A DNA stretch of 64,000 bases from Bradyrhizobium canariense. Its GTDB lineage: Bacteria; Pseudomonadota; Alphaproteobacteria; Rhizobiales; Xanthobacteraceae. The DNA is taken from assembly GCF_900105125.1 (NCBI RefSeq), contig NZ_LT629750.1, positions 496,001 to 560,000 of the forward strand. Direction: 5' to 3'. The notes beneath the pieces were generated by a model. That model saw only the letters and a program-made list of their open reading frames with translations, was not told the DNA's origin and did no database searches. Below are positions 1 through 8,947 of this stretch, piece after piece. The position numbers and the translations under genes are program-made. The number at the start of each line of letters is the position of its first letter. The first letter of the stretch is position 1.

Positions 1-1990
1 CTCACAAACGGATGAAGGCGTCCTGGCGCTTGCGACGCTGCGCGATGCGAGCGGAGAGCCGTTCGACTTCCAGATCGTTCACCACAATCAGGGCGCATCC
101 CGCCTGCTCAAATTGCCGACGACCGGCTTGCTCTGGCGCCGGCTCAGTGCCGGTGGAAATCTGTTGTGCCTGCCGGAAGTGATCGGGCGGCTGCTCGATA
201 TTGTCAGGGACGGTCATGGCGATCAGTTCGAGGTCGACAGCGACGATCGCAATCTGAAATTGGGCGTGACGGCATTCGGTGACATCCTCTCGCTGACAGT
301 CACGGATGTCACGGCTCTCAGGCAACGCGAGGCCTCGTTTCGCCTGTTGTTCGACAACAATCCGATGCCGATGTGGGTGTTCGATGCCGAAACGACCGAT
401 TTCCTGAGCGTCAACGACGCCGCCGTGCAGCATTATGGATATAGCCGCGAGACCTTCCTGCGCATGAAGCTGCAGGAGATCTGGCCGCACGACGAATGGG
501 TAACCCATAGCCAGGCGCTGCAGCAGATCGGCGATGCCTATTCCAGCCGCTACTGGCGGCATCTCAAGGCCGATGGCAGCGAAATTCAGGTGCTGACCTA
601 TGGACGCCGTGTCGCGTTCGGCGGCCGCGATGGCTATCTCGTGGCCATCGTCGATATCACCGAACGGCGCAGGGCCGAGGCGCGTATCGCCCATATGGCT
701 CACCATGACGGCCTGACCAATCTGCCAAACCGGGAGCTGTTCCGGGAACGTCTGAAGCAAGCGCTGGAACAGGCCCAGCCCGGAAACAAGCGGGTCGCGG
801 TACTGTGCGTCGATCTCGACCTGTTCAAGAACGTCAACGATTCATTCGGCCATCCGATGGGCGACCGCCTGCTGAAGATGGTGGCTGACCGGCTGAGGTC
901 GGAGGTGCGCGGCAACAATCTCGCTGCGCGGCTTGGCGGCGACGAATTCGCGGTCATCCTCGCTTCCGATGTGTCGCCGAACGAGGCGAGCGATCATGCG
1001 GCGCGGCTGATCAAGATGTTGAGCGCAACCTACGGCATCGACAGCATGGAGATCGTGATCGGAGCCAGCATCGGCATCGCGCTTTCACCCGGCGACGGCA
1101 TGACCAGCGAGGAACTGCTGCGCAACGCCGATATGGCGCTTTACCGGGCGAAAGAGGATGGCGGCGGCGTTCACCGCTTCTTCGAACGGGAAATGGACCT
1201 GCAGGCGCAAAAACGCCGCGACATGGAGCTCGATCTACGTCGTGCTTTTGCCAACGGCGAATTCGAATTGCATTATCAGCCGCTGGTGGATATCGCTTCC
1301 GACCGGATCAGCGGGTTCGAAGCGCTGTTGCGCTGGTGCCATCCCGAAAAGGGCATGATCTCTCCGGCGGAGTTCGTGCCGGTAGCCGAGGATATCGGAC
1401 TGATCGTCGCGCTTGGCGAGTGGGTGCTGCGGGAAGCCTGCACCGAGGCTGTAAAGTGGCCGGCGGATATCAAGATCGCCGTCAACCTGTCGCCGGTGCA
1501 GTTCCGCAGCCGCAATCTGGTTCAGATGGTGATCTCGGCGCTGGCGCAATCGGGGTTGTCGCCGACGCGACTCGAGCTTGAAATCACCGAGTCGATTTTC
1601 CTGGCGGAGACCGAGGCCAATCTTGCAATCCTGCATCAGTTGCGCGAACTCGGCATCAGCATCTCGATGGACGATTTCGGCACCGGCTATTCCAGCCTGA
1701 GCTATCTCAGAAGCTTTCCATTCGACAAGATCAAGATCGACCGCTCATTTGTGAAGGATCTGGGGGAGCGTCCCGATTGCGTTGCGATCGTGCGGGCGAT
1801 TTCCGGTCTCGGCCGCAGCCTCAACATCACGACCACGGCGGAAGGCGTCGAAACCATGGATCAGCTTGACTGGCTGCGCGCCGAGGGCTGCAACCAGGTA
1901 CAGGGCTATCTGTTCAGCGCGGCCAGGCCGGCGGCCGAGATCGAACAGCTATTGTTCAGGTTTGGCCGGCGCGCGTCGCAAGCCGCGTAA
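1..1990 (+). CDS. PAS-GGDEF-EAL cyclic-di-GMP signalling protein, 5' truncated
   Basis: The frame is open from base 2, so the gene begins before the window and about 662 residues are visible. A PAS-like remnant comes first. A clear PAS domain (FRLLFDNNPMPMWVFD) begins about 110 residues into the visible part, followed by a diguanylate cyclase domain with an intact GGDEF at 935-949 and a phosphodiesterase domain with EALLRW from 1319. The EAL part also has NLSPVQF, ITESIF, DDFGTGYSS, KIDRSF and AEGVET. Both catalytic signatures are intact, so either cyclic-di-GMP synthesis or breakdown is possible; in hybrids often one dominates. The RxxD inhibitory site before GGDEF reads R-G-N-N, so product inhibition may be lost. 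It probably acts as a soluble or membrane-linked sensor, and the missing N-terminus would decide which. Confidence 0.93.
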   Translation, partial: SQTDEGVLALATLRDASGEPFDFQIVHHNQGASRLLKLPTTGLLWRRLSAGGNLLCLPEVIGRLLDIVRDGHGDQFEVDSDDRNLKLGVTAFGDILSLTVTDVTALRQREASFRLLFDNNPMPMWVFDAETTDFLSVNDAAVQHYGYSRETFLRMKLQEIWPHDEWVTHSQALQQIGDAYSSRYWRHLKADGSEIQVLTYGRRVAFGGRDGYLVAIVDITERRRAEARIAHMAHHDGLTNLPNRELFRERLKQALEQAQPGNKRVAVLCVDLDLFKNVNDSFGHPMGDRLLKMVADRLRSEVRGNNLAARLGGDEFAVILASDVSPNEASDHAARLIKMLSATYGIDSMEIVIGASIGIALSPGDGMTSEELLRNADMALYRAKEDGGGVHRFFEREMDLQAQKRRDMELDLRRAFANGEFELHYQPLVDIASDRISGFEALLRWCHPEKGMISPAEFVPVAEDIGLIVALGEWVLREACTEAVKWPADIKIAVNLSPVQFRSRNLVQMVISALAQSGLSPTRLELEITESIFLAETEANLAILHQLRELGISISMDDFGTGYSSLSYLRSFPFDKIKIDRSFVKDLGERPDCVAIVRAISGLGRSLNITTTAEGVETMDQLDWLRAEGCNQVQGYLFSAARPAAEIEQLLFRFGRRASQAA

Positions 1991-2035
1991 CGGTAGCGGC
2001 CTGACATAGCCGAGCCTGACATCGCCGAGGCGGTT

Positions 2036-2599
2036 TCAAAACCGCGTCACGATATCGGCAAGCGCCGGGCGAGGGCGGTCTTCGCTTGGTTTGGCTGGCG
2101 TGCCGATATGGATGAAGCCGGCCAGCTTTTCATCCGCCTTCAATCCCAATCCGTCCAGCACGTCGCGGTCGAACGCGAACCAGCCGGTCAGCCAGTTGGC
2201 GCCGTAGCCCAGCGCTGTCGCCGCGGTGACGATGTTCATCGCGCTTGCGCCTGCGGACAGTTCTTGTTCCCACGGCGGCACCTTGGGGTGCGGCCTGGTA
2301 AAACTGACGACGCCGATCACCAGCGGCGCATCCATCAGCCTGCGCTTTTCGATCTCGATCTCGGCGGCCGGCGCACCCGGATTTTTCTTCGCGAACACCT
2401 TTGCGATGATGTCACCGGCGCGGACGCGGGCGTCGCCCTCGAACACGATGAAGCGCCACGGCGTCAGCTTGCCGTGGTCGGGTACCCGCGCCCCGATAGT
2501 GAGAATGGTGTCGAGATCGGCCGGCGAGGGGCCGGGGCCGCTCATCTCGCGCGGTTTTACCGAACGGCGGACCTTCAGAAGTTCTATGGCGTCAGGCAC
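2036..2599 (-). CDS. Nitroreductase family protein (YdjA-like)
   Basis: 187 residues, the usual length of the small YdjA/RutE-like FMN nitroreductases. It starts with an IELLKVRRSV segment typical of the family's FMN phosphate-binding arginines, continues with GARVPDHGKLTPWRF and has the conserved GYGANWLTGW segment near residue 130. These enzymes bind FMN as dimers and reduce nitro, quinone or enone substrates with NAD(P)H; the true substrate here is unknown. It lies on the same strand as thrS, 94 bp downstream of it, and could be read through from thrS. Confidence 0.88.
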   Translation of the reverse strand: MPDAIELLKVRRSVKPREMSGPGPSPADLDTILTIGARVPDHGKLTPWRFIVFEGDARVRAGDIIAKVFAKKNPGAPAAEIEIEKRRLMDAPLVIGVVSFTRPHPKVPPWEQELSAGASAMNIVTAATALGYGANWLTGWFAFDRDVLDGLGLKADEKLAGFIHIGTPAKPSEDRPRPALADIVTRF

Positions 2600-2693
2600 G
2601 ACAATTTCCTTAACATCGAGTAGCCGGAAGACTGCCAGAGCAGATAGGACGCAAACGGACGAGCGGAAGCCAATTTAGATCGATTGTGAATGA

Positions 2694-4721
2694 TCAAGCC
2701 ACCGCCTGCGCCCGCTTTACATCAGGCGGCGTGGCTTCCTCGACCAGCGCCGCCAGCGCTGCCTCGGTCGACATCACCGTCTGCCCGTCGCTACCGAGCC
2801 GACGCACCGAGACCGAATGCGTCTCCGCTTCCTTCTTGCCGACCACCAGCAGCGCCGGGATCTTCGCCAGCGAGTGCTCGCGGACCTTGTAGTTGATCTT
2901 CTCGTTGCGAAGGTCGAGCTCGACGCGCAGTCCCGCGCGCCGCGCCGCCGCCGCGACCACCTTGGCGTACTCGTCGCCCTCCGAGGTGATGGTGGTGACG
3001 ACCGCCTGCACCGGCGCCAGCCATAGCGGGAAATTGCCGGCGAAGTGCTCGATCAGGATGCCGATGAAGCGCTCGATCGAGCCGCAGATCGCACGGTGCA
3101 CCATGACCGGTGCTTTCTTCGAACCGTCGGCGTCGATGTAGAACGCGCCAAATCGCTCCGGCAGGTTGAAGTCGACCTGCGTGGTGCCGCATTGCCAGTC
3201 ACGGCCGATGGCATCGCGCAGCACATATTCGAATTTGGGGCCGTAGAACGCGCCTTCGCCGGGATTGATCGCGGTCTTGATACGGTGGTTGTGGCCCTGC
3301 GCCTCGATCTGCGACAGCACGGTGGCCATCACGCGCTCGGCATGATCCCACATCTCGTCGGTGCCGACGCGCTTTTCGGGCCGGGTCGAAAGCTTCACCG
3401 TGAGATCGCCCGTGAAGCCGAAATCCGCATAGGTCGACAGGATAAGATCGTTGATCTTCAGGCATTCCTCGGCGAGCTGCGCTTCCGTGCAGAACACATG
3501 CGCGTCGTCCTGGGTAAACCCGCGGACCCGCATCAGGCCGTGCATGGCGCCGGATGGTTCATAGCGGTGCACGACACCGAATTCCGCCAGCCGCAGCGGC
3601 AGATCGCGATAGCTTTTCAAGCCGTGCTTGAAGATCTGCACGTGGCCGGGACAGTTCATCGGCTTCAACGCAAACCAGCGCTTGTCCTCGGCCTCATCGC
3701 CGGCGGATTGCGCCGCGAACATGTTTTCGCGATACCAGTCCCAATGGCCTGAGGTTTCCCACAGCGACTTGTCGAGAATCTGCGGCGCGTTGACCTCGCT
3801 GTAATCGCCGGTCAGGCGCCGGCGCATATAGGCGATCAGCGCCTGGAAGATGGTCCAGCCCTTGGGGTGCCAGAACACCACGCCGGGGCCTTCTTCCTGG
3901 AAATGAAACAGATCGAGCTCGCGGCCGAGCCTGCGGTGGTCGCGCTTCTCGGCCTCCTCGATCTGCTTCAGATAGGCGTCGAGTTCTTCCTGTTTTGCGA
4001 ACGCCGTGCCGTAGATCCGCGTCAGCATCGGATTGTTGCTGTCGCCGCGCCAATAGGCGCCCGCGACCTTCATCAGCTTGAACGCATTGCCGATCTTGCC
4101 GGTCGACGTCATGTGCGGCCCGCGGCACAGATCGAACCAGTCACCCTGGAAGTAGATCTTGATCGGCTCATTGCCGGGAATGGCGTCAACCAGCTCGACC
4201 TTGAAGTTCTCGCCCTTGTCGCGGAACACCTGTTTTGTCTTCTCGCGATCCCACACTTCCTTGGTGAAGGGCTTATCGCGCGCGACGATCTCGCGCATTT
4301 TCTTTTCGATCGCGGCGAAATCCTCCGGCGTGAATGGTTCGTTGCGGAAGAAGTCGTAATAGAAGCCGTTCTCGATCACGGGACCGATCGTGACCTGCGT
4401 GCCCGGCCACAGCGACTGCACCGCCTCGGCCAGCACATGGGCGGCGTCATGCCGGATCAATTCCAGCGCGCGGGCGTCGTCGCGGTTGATGAACTCGATT
4501 TTCGCATCGTGGCCGATCGGATCGGTGAGATCGGCGACCACGCCGTCCAATGCCATCGCCACGGTGCGCTTGGCCAGCGAGGGCGAAATGCCCTTGGCAA
4601 TCTCGAGTCCGGTGATGTCCCTGGGGAATTCGCGCGTTGCGCCGTCGGGAAAGGTGACGGCAATTTTTTGTGACGCTTCGGCCGGTTTCAGATTCGTGAG
4701 GCTGTACTTGAAGTCGGACAT
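2694..4721 (-). CDS. thrS: Threonine--tRNA ligase
   Basis: 675 residues. Charges tRNA-Thr in the cytoplasm. The order is an N-terminal TGS domain ([13 protein letters not shown]), the editing domain with the [12 protein letters not shown] motif (HxxxH), a class II catalytic core (motif 2 around [11 protein letters not shown], the zinc-binding region [10 protein letters not shown], and [13 protein letters not shown]), and an anticodon-binding C-terminus. The start at 4721 (MSDFKYSL) is chosen because AGGAGA sits just upstream and the TGS domain begins there; the frame stays open for 104 further codons that look non-coding. No T-box-like leader is seen in the 220 bp upstream. Confidence 0.97.
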   Translation of the reverse strand: MSDFKYSLTNLKPAEASQKIAVTFPDGATREFPRDITGLEIAKGISPSLAKRTVAMALDGVVADLTDPIGHDAKIEFINRDDARALELIRHDAAHVLAEAVQSLWPGTQVTIGPVIENGFYYDFFRNEPFTPEDFAAIEKKMREIVARDKPFTKEVWDREKTKQVFRDKGENFKVELVDAIPGNEPIKIYFQGDWFDLCRGPHMTSTGKIGNAFKLMKVAGAYWRGDSNNPMLTRIYGTAFAKQEELDAYLKQIEEAEKRDHRRLGRELDLFHFQEEGPGVVFWHPKGWTIFQALIAYMRRRLTGDYSEVNAPQILDKSLWETSGHWDWYRENMFAAQSAGDEAEDKRWFALKPMNCPGHVQIFKHGLKSYRDLPLRLAEFGVVHRYEPSGAMHGLMRVRGFTQDDAHVFCTEAQLAEECLKINDLILSTYADFGFTGDLTVKLSTRPEKRVGTDEMWDHAERVMATVLSQIEAQGHNHRIKTAINPGEGAFYGPKFEYVLRDAIGRDWQCGTTQVDFNLPERFGAFYIDADGSKKAPVMVHRAICGSIERFIGILIEHFAGNFPLWLAPVQAVVTTITSEGDEYAKVVAAAARRAGLRVELDLRNEKINYKVREHSLAKIPALLVVGKKEAETHSVSVRRLGSDGQTVMSTEAALAALVEEATPPDVKRAQAVA

Positions 4722-4942
4722 GGCGGTCTCCTGTAGCTCACTCCTGCGAACGAGCGCAGGTAAGCGGAAAGCAGGGGTATAGCAGGGGATTCGCGGCCTG
4801 CAACCGGCAAAAAGCACGGTTTTCGCAGGCTGTGCGCCATCGGTGTAGAAGGAATAGGCCTGCTCGTAGTAGTTGCGGCACGGAGGTTCATTGTCTAGCT
4901 TTGTCGCGCTCCGCTCCTTCCCGCATATCCTCAGCCATCCAC

Positions 4943-6178
4943 ATGATCCACCGCGTCCTGCTTGCCGCAGCCCTGTCGCTGATCCCCGGAGTGGTGCGAG
5001 CCAAGCCGCCCGCGGTCGATGCCGCGTTTGCACCGAAGCTGATCATCTACCCTGCCAAGGGCGCCGCAAACGCGTGCGGTCCCGGTTGTGACCGCTGGAT
5101 TGCGGTTGAAGGCCGGATCGATCAGGACGCCGCCTCGCGCATTCGCCGTTTCCTGCTGAAAGTGAAGGACACGCAACGCCCGATCTATTTTCATTCGCCG
5201 GGCGGTGTGGTCGGACAATCCTTCCTGATCGGGCGCTTGCTGCGTAGCCGGAAGGCCGTGGCGCGGATCGGACGAACAATCGTTACAGCCTGCGGCGCAG
5301 CAACACAGGTCGATGACGCCTGCCTCAAGATCAAGACCGGAGGCGGCGAAGTTGAGGCCGAGATCGTCACTCGGTATGCCATGTGCAATTCCGCCTGCAG
5401 CTATCTGTTTCTCGGCGCGACGACGCGCGAGGTGGCTCCCGACGCTGCAATGGCTGTCCATAATTCCAAGCTGACCATGATCTTTCACGGGCATCCCTCG
5501 GCACAGCAGATTGCGGCTTTTACCGAGCGCAGCACGGTCAAAGCCGATCGCGAGAGAGCATCGTTCATTGCGGCGATGGGTATCAGCCACGAGCTTACCG
5601 ATCTCGTCAGAACCGTGAAATTCGAGAGCCTGCACATATTGACCCGACCGGAGCTTTACCGTTTCGGGATCGATACGCGGCCCACCGTCGAAACCGCCTG
5701 GAGGCTGGAAGGCGCGGCGCGTCCGTATGTCCGCAAGATCGTCCTTGCGAAGAAGGATGACAGTCAATCGTTTCGAACGATGGAATGGCGGTTGTTCTGC
5801 GAGAACAAGGATCGTGCCCGGTTGATGTTTGTTCGGGAATTCGATCAGGGCGGCGCCGCCGTGAATTCGGTGATCATGATAGCGGGTTCTGAAAAGCCCG
5901 TGATCTTCGGCAAATTTCCCGCGCGGACAGGAACGTACGAGGTGTGGAGCGAGACGATCGCGTCGGACACCATGAAGGCTGTGCTGGCCGCCTCTCATCT
6001 GCAGATCGGCGAGGGGGCGTCAATGTCGGAAGGCAAGACCAGCCTTGCGACATTTGACATCGACACAAATGGCATGGAGGCGGCGTGGACGCAGTTCCTG
6101 GCGTCGTGTCCAGCCGCGCCGGCCAATGCGAAGTCAGTGATCGCGTCTCCCGGTCTTACCTTCAGCCCGGCACAGTAA
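4943..6178 (+). CDS. Exported ClpP/crotonase-fold protein (COG3904-like)
   Basis: 411 residues with a signal peptide ([20 protein letters not shown]). The core resembles periplasmic ClpP-like proteins of the COG3904 type. It has an oxyanion-type SPGG at residues 85-88, a candidate nucleophile Ser150 in CNSACSYLF, and a candidate His173 in MAVHNSK. Two cysteines flank the serine (Cys148, Cys152), and others at 45, 49 and 127 suggest disulfides in the periplasm. The C-terminal half (from about residue 220) has no recognised domain. The start at 4943 is preferred over upstream codons because the signal peptide begins there. Protease or peptidase activity is inferred from the fold only. A second family member lies at 12489-13409. 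Confidence 0.8.
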   Translation: MIHRVLLAAALSLIPGVVRAKPPAVDAAFAPKLIIYPAKGAANACGPGCDRWIAVEGRIDQDAASRIRRFLLKVKDTQRPIYFHSPGGVVGQSFLIGRLLRSRKAVARIGRTIVTACGAATQVDDACLKIKTGGGEVEAEIVTRYAMCNSACSYLFLGATTREVAPDAAMAVHNSKLTMIFHGHPSAQQIAAFTERSTVKADRERASFIAAMGISHELTDLVRTVKFESLHILTRPELYRFGIDTRPTVETAWRLEGAARPYVRKIVLAKKDDSQSFRTMEWRLFCENKDRARLMFVREFDQGGAAVNSVIMIAGSEKPVIFGKFPARTGTYEVWSETIASDTMKAVLAASHLQIGEGASMSEGKTSLATFDIDTNGMEAAWTQFLASCPAAPANAKSVIASPGLTFSPAQ

Positions 6179-6300
6179 CGGGCGCGATGGGGCAATGACG
6201 GCTGGCCAGGTATTTAGATGCAATTGCATTGGAGTCGGCGTCTGCTAATAGGGGGCGGTGAAGCGCTACGTGGATGTTTCTGGCGCCGGCAGGGCGGTAT

Positions 6301-6419
6301 GTTATATGCGGCGCGATCTGTTATATGGCGCCGGTTATATGTTGATGAGTTTTGTCGCGCTGGCGCTGCCGACGGTGAACTAAATCGCGTGCCGGACAAA
6401 AACGAGGTGAGGTTATATG
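6301..6419 (+). repeat. Four copies of GTTATATG ending at a start codon
   Basis: GTTATATG occurs at 6301-6308, 6320-6327, 6334-6341 and 6412-6419. The last copy contains the ATG of the next gene. The first three therefore offer earlier ATGs in other frames. The rest of the 238-bp gap between 6179 and 6416 shows no gene. The repeat could be a duplicated initiation region or a protein-binding array; nothing decides between them. Confidence 0.5.
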
Positions 6420-6758
6420 AGACTAATGCTGGCGATCGTCGCGGTGCTCTATTCGGCCACTGCCATGGCTCAAGGGAGTCCGCCGCCGACGATCGGGGGA
6501 AAACCGCTAGTACAGGTGAAGCCGCACGGTGCGCCTGCGCCGGCAAAACCGACGTCGATTGCGGGCAAGCTGCAAGCCTGCCTGGACATCGACGATGGGA
6601 CGAAAGGCCGACTGGATTGCTACGACGCGATCTTCCCGCCCAAGCCAAATCCGAAGGCGCCGGCTGCGCAGCGCGTCGCGGATTGCCGTCTTACCAAGGA
6701 AGAAGACGACCGGCTGGCTTGCTACAACGGGTTCGCGGAGAAGATACCGAAATTCTGA
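6417..6758 (+). CDS. Small exported protein with a repeated C-x(n)-RL-x-CY motif
   Basis: 113 residues with a signal peptide ending at TAMA-Q. The mature part is proline- and lysine-rich and then carries two similar elements: ACLDIDDGTKGRLDCYD and DCRLTKEEDDRLACYNGF. Both are Cys, a short acidic helix, then R-L-x-C-Y. This motif occurs in other small secreted proteins and in type VI secretion accessory proteins such as VasI/TagO, but no secretion genes are nearby. Each Cys pair probably forms a disulfide. Function unknown. The start is supported by GAGGTGAGG upstream. Confidence 0.75.
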   Translation: MRLMLAIVAVLYSATAMAQGSPPPTIGGKPLVQVKPHGAPAPAKPTSIAGKLQACLDIDDGTKGRLDCYDAIFPPKPNPKAPAAQRVADCRLTKEEDDRLACYNGFAEKIPKF

Positions 6759-6866
6759 TCTGCGGGATTTCGCGATAGCCGGCGCCTCCTGAATCGTTCT
6801 CACGAGGCGCTGGCCCCGCGGATGAAATCTCGCCGCGCGAAGATCGTTTCGTGAAGGGAGCGGCTG

Positions 6867-7196
6867 TCAGTCGCCGATGCGGGTCAATATCGCCTTGAAG
6901 GAAACGCCGGGCAGTTGCAGCGCTTCACCCTCGAAGTCGAACATATCGTCGTCGGTTTGCCTGCCCTTGAGCATTAGCGTGATCATGTCGATTCCGAACA
7001 ACGGCTTGAACCCGGGATCCGCGTTGTGGCGCAGCGTCGATAGTTTGACATGAATGTCGTCGTCCGTGCCGGTGTAGTTTCCGATAAAGGCAAATCCGGA
7101 ATTGCCACCGCGAATTTTGCCGTCGATGGCGTACACCACGCCGCTGCCGCTGCCGTGGACGGTATGAAACTCAACTTTGTATAAACCTTGCCGCAA
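6867..7196 (-). CDS. GrlR-like small protein
   Basis: About 109 residues from a TTG start (LRQGLYKVEF). The pattern is GLYKVEF, then GSGVVYAIDGKIRGGNSGFAFIG, then a Y, acidic/basic strands and a C-terminal VSFKAILTRI. This matches the lipocalin-like GrlR fold, first known as a negative regulator of type III secretion in enteropathogens. In rhizobia such proteins are stand-alone and of unknown role, and no type III genes are present here. The TTG at 7196 is chosen because GGGGA precedes it and homologues start with this strand; another TTG at 7262 adds 22 unlikely residues. A second member is at 45440-45781. Confidence 0.75.
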   Translation of the reverse strand: MRQGLYKVEFHTVHGSGSGVVYAIDGKIRGGNSGFAFIGNYTGTDDDIHVKLSTLRHNADPGFKPLFGIDMITLMLKGRQTDDDMFDFEGEALQLPGVSFKAILTRIGD

Positions 7197-7348
7197 CCTG
7201 CATCCCCGGCGGTTCAAGAATTTTCCGAGTTGTACTTTATGGTTCGGATACGCGCCGAACAATCCCGCGCAAAAGAAAATGCGCGGCCATCAACACCGCA
7301 ATTTAATTATGGAACCGGCGCGAGATTTACGGGCTGTGAAGGCCGCGA

Positions 7349-8614
7349 TTATTGACCCGCCGGCGATGTGGAACTCGCTGCAATCCTCGTCAGCGCAGGT
7401 GAAGCAGCCATCTTCTCCAACACCTCCTCGACGGGATTCTTCGTCCAGGCGTGCGTGACATAATCACGATGCGTCACGCCCTCCGGCGTTTCGACAAAAA
7501 CCACGCTGCCGGGCTTCAACGGTCCGTCCATGCTTTCGGAAATGGCGATGCCCTTGTCTCTGAGCATATGCATGAGTTCCTGGTCGTGGCGCGCGGTGTA
7601 GTGCGTGTAAGAACTGACGAAAAAGCCGGTGCGGTCGTTCTCGATCCAGGACGCGAACTTATCCAATTCGCCATAAACCGCATCGAGCAGGAACACGCCG
7701 CGCACGCGATTGCCAAGACCACCGACGTTCAGGCTCCAGGCCGTCGGTAAAAAGCCACCGCTATAGCCCACGATGATGACCGGCATGTTGGCGAAAGCCT
7801 TGGCCGCGCGCGGATCGCCATAGAGCGCGGCGAGGTGATCGGCGGACTCCGTCACAAAACGCTTGAGCCCGCCCGATTGCCAGAACTTGCCGGCGCTTGA
7901 ATCGGCGGCATCGACCGCAAGCTGCGGTGCCAGCAACACCGCATTGACGCCGGAATCCGAGATCTGTTGCGGCACCAGCTGCCGGTCGCGCACATCCCGT
8001 TCCAGCGTAGCGCCGTTGCCGTGGAAGAACACGACGATCACGCCCGGTTTGCGGATATCGAAATTCTCCGGGACATGCATCAGCACGCGATTGTCGTTGA
8101 AGGTCTCGTCCTGCCAGAAAACCTTGCCGCCCAAGCCGCGATGGCCCCGGCGCTCGCCCTTCGAAACGTTCAGGAACGGCTCGTCGGTGCGGGGATTATT
8201 GCCGGAATAGGGGAAGGCCGAGGATTTCAGGCTGACCAGCGTGGTCTGATCGCCTCTCGGTGGCCGCTGGTACGGAAGCTCCGGCGCCAATGAGGCAACC
8301 CGGTACGGTGCTGGCGCGGCTTGAGCGACCGTTTGCTCCGTGCGGTTGGGCAGGAGATCGGCGGCTTGGCGTTGCTGGAAACTCTCACTCGCCGTCGGGA
8401 AGCGGTCCTTGAATTGAGGTTTCGGGAAACGTTCGTCGAAGGAAGCTCCGCTCGGCGCCTGTCCGCATTGAGCCAGGACCAACGACAGGGGCATGAATGC
8501 GCAGAGCAGGGCGATCCGGCGCGATCGGAGAACACCGGCGCGATATCGTCGTGCCGAATGCGGCTCGCACCAAGCCGCGACCGGTGTCTTCAACCGGCGC
8601 GCAAGGTCAAACAT
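7349..8614 (-). CDS. Alpha/beta hydrolase, exported or membrane-anchored
   Basis: 421 residues from the ATG at 8614. A hydrophobic stretch (IALLCAFMPLSLVLAQ-C) about 50 residues in may be a signal peptide with a poor lipobox (LAQC) or a membrane anchor. After a Pro/Gln-rich linker the hydrolase core follows: HGNGATLERDV near the oxyanion hole, the nucleophile elbow G-Y-S-G-G, and a late His in VTHRDYVTHAW. The acid residue is not assigned. The substrate is unknown. The start is uncertain because the frame is open to 8908; 8614 was chosen as the first ATG giving a plausible N-terminus. Confidence 0.75.
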   Translation of the reverse strand: MFDLARRLKTPVAAWCEPHSARRYRAGVLRSRRIALLCAFMPLSLVLAQCGQAPSGASFDERFPKPQFKDRFPTASESFQQRQAADLLPNRTEQTVAQAAPAPYRVASLAPELPYQRPPRGDQTTLVSLKSSAFPYSGNNPRTDEPFLNVSKGERRGHRGLGGKVFWQDETFNDNRVLMHVPENFDIRKPGVIVVFFHGNGATLERDVRDRQLVPQQISDSGVNAVLLAPQLAVDAADSSAGKFWQSGGLKRFVTESADHLAALYGDPRAAKAFANMPVIIVGYSGGFLPTAWSLNVGGLGNRVRGVFLLDAVYGELDKFASWIENDRTGFFVSSYTHYTARHDQELMHMLRDKGIAISESMDGPLKPGSVVFVETPEGVTHRDYVTHAWTKNPVEEVLEKMAASPALTRIAASSTSPAGQ

Positions 8615-8947
8615 CCGCCATTTCGGATTAGCCCCGACCATCCACCCACCGACCCAATTCAACGCGGCCCGTATTTCAGCGCGCTGGCGTTTAGGTGACG
8701 TTAAGCTCCCCGGGAGCTGACCAAGAAACTCCCCACATCCCGGGAAGACCGAAAGAGCCCAAGAGAGAGCACGAAATCGTGTCCCGATTGTGGGACCGTC
8801 ACGAACATTTCGCAATCGCCGGGGCGTTTTCGGTATCATGATACGGAATTCGGCTGAGGCATTAAATCGCTGATAACACTGCTTGAATTGAGGGGACGCA
8901 GCCTGCACGATGAAGCCACCAGCGCGCGATGGCAGTGAGCCCCGGAT
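8615..8947. other. Divergent intergenic region, no gene seen
   Basis: About 330 bp between the minus-strand hydrolase and the plus-strand permease. It should hold both promoters. The only structure noted is a perfect 12-bp palindrome GTATCATGATAC at 8833-8844, about 105 bp before the permease start. No RNA gene or small open frame is convincing. Confidence 0.5.

Noticed and set aside
4722..5033. 104-codon N-terminal extension of thrS
   Set aside because: Upstream part lacks family similarity; TGS domain and AGGAGA fix the start at 4721.
4931..5998. 355-codon open frame on the minus strand opposite the ClpP-like gene
   Set aside because: No recognisable domain and typical of shadow frames in GC-rich DNA; the plus-strand protein has signal peptide and active-site motifs.
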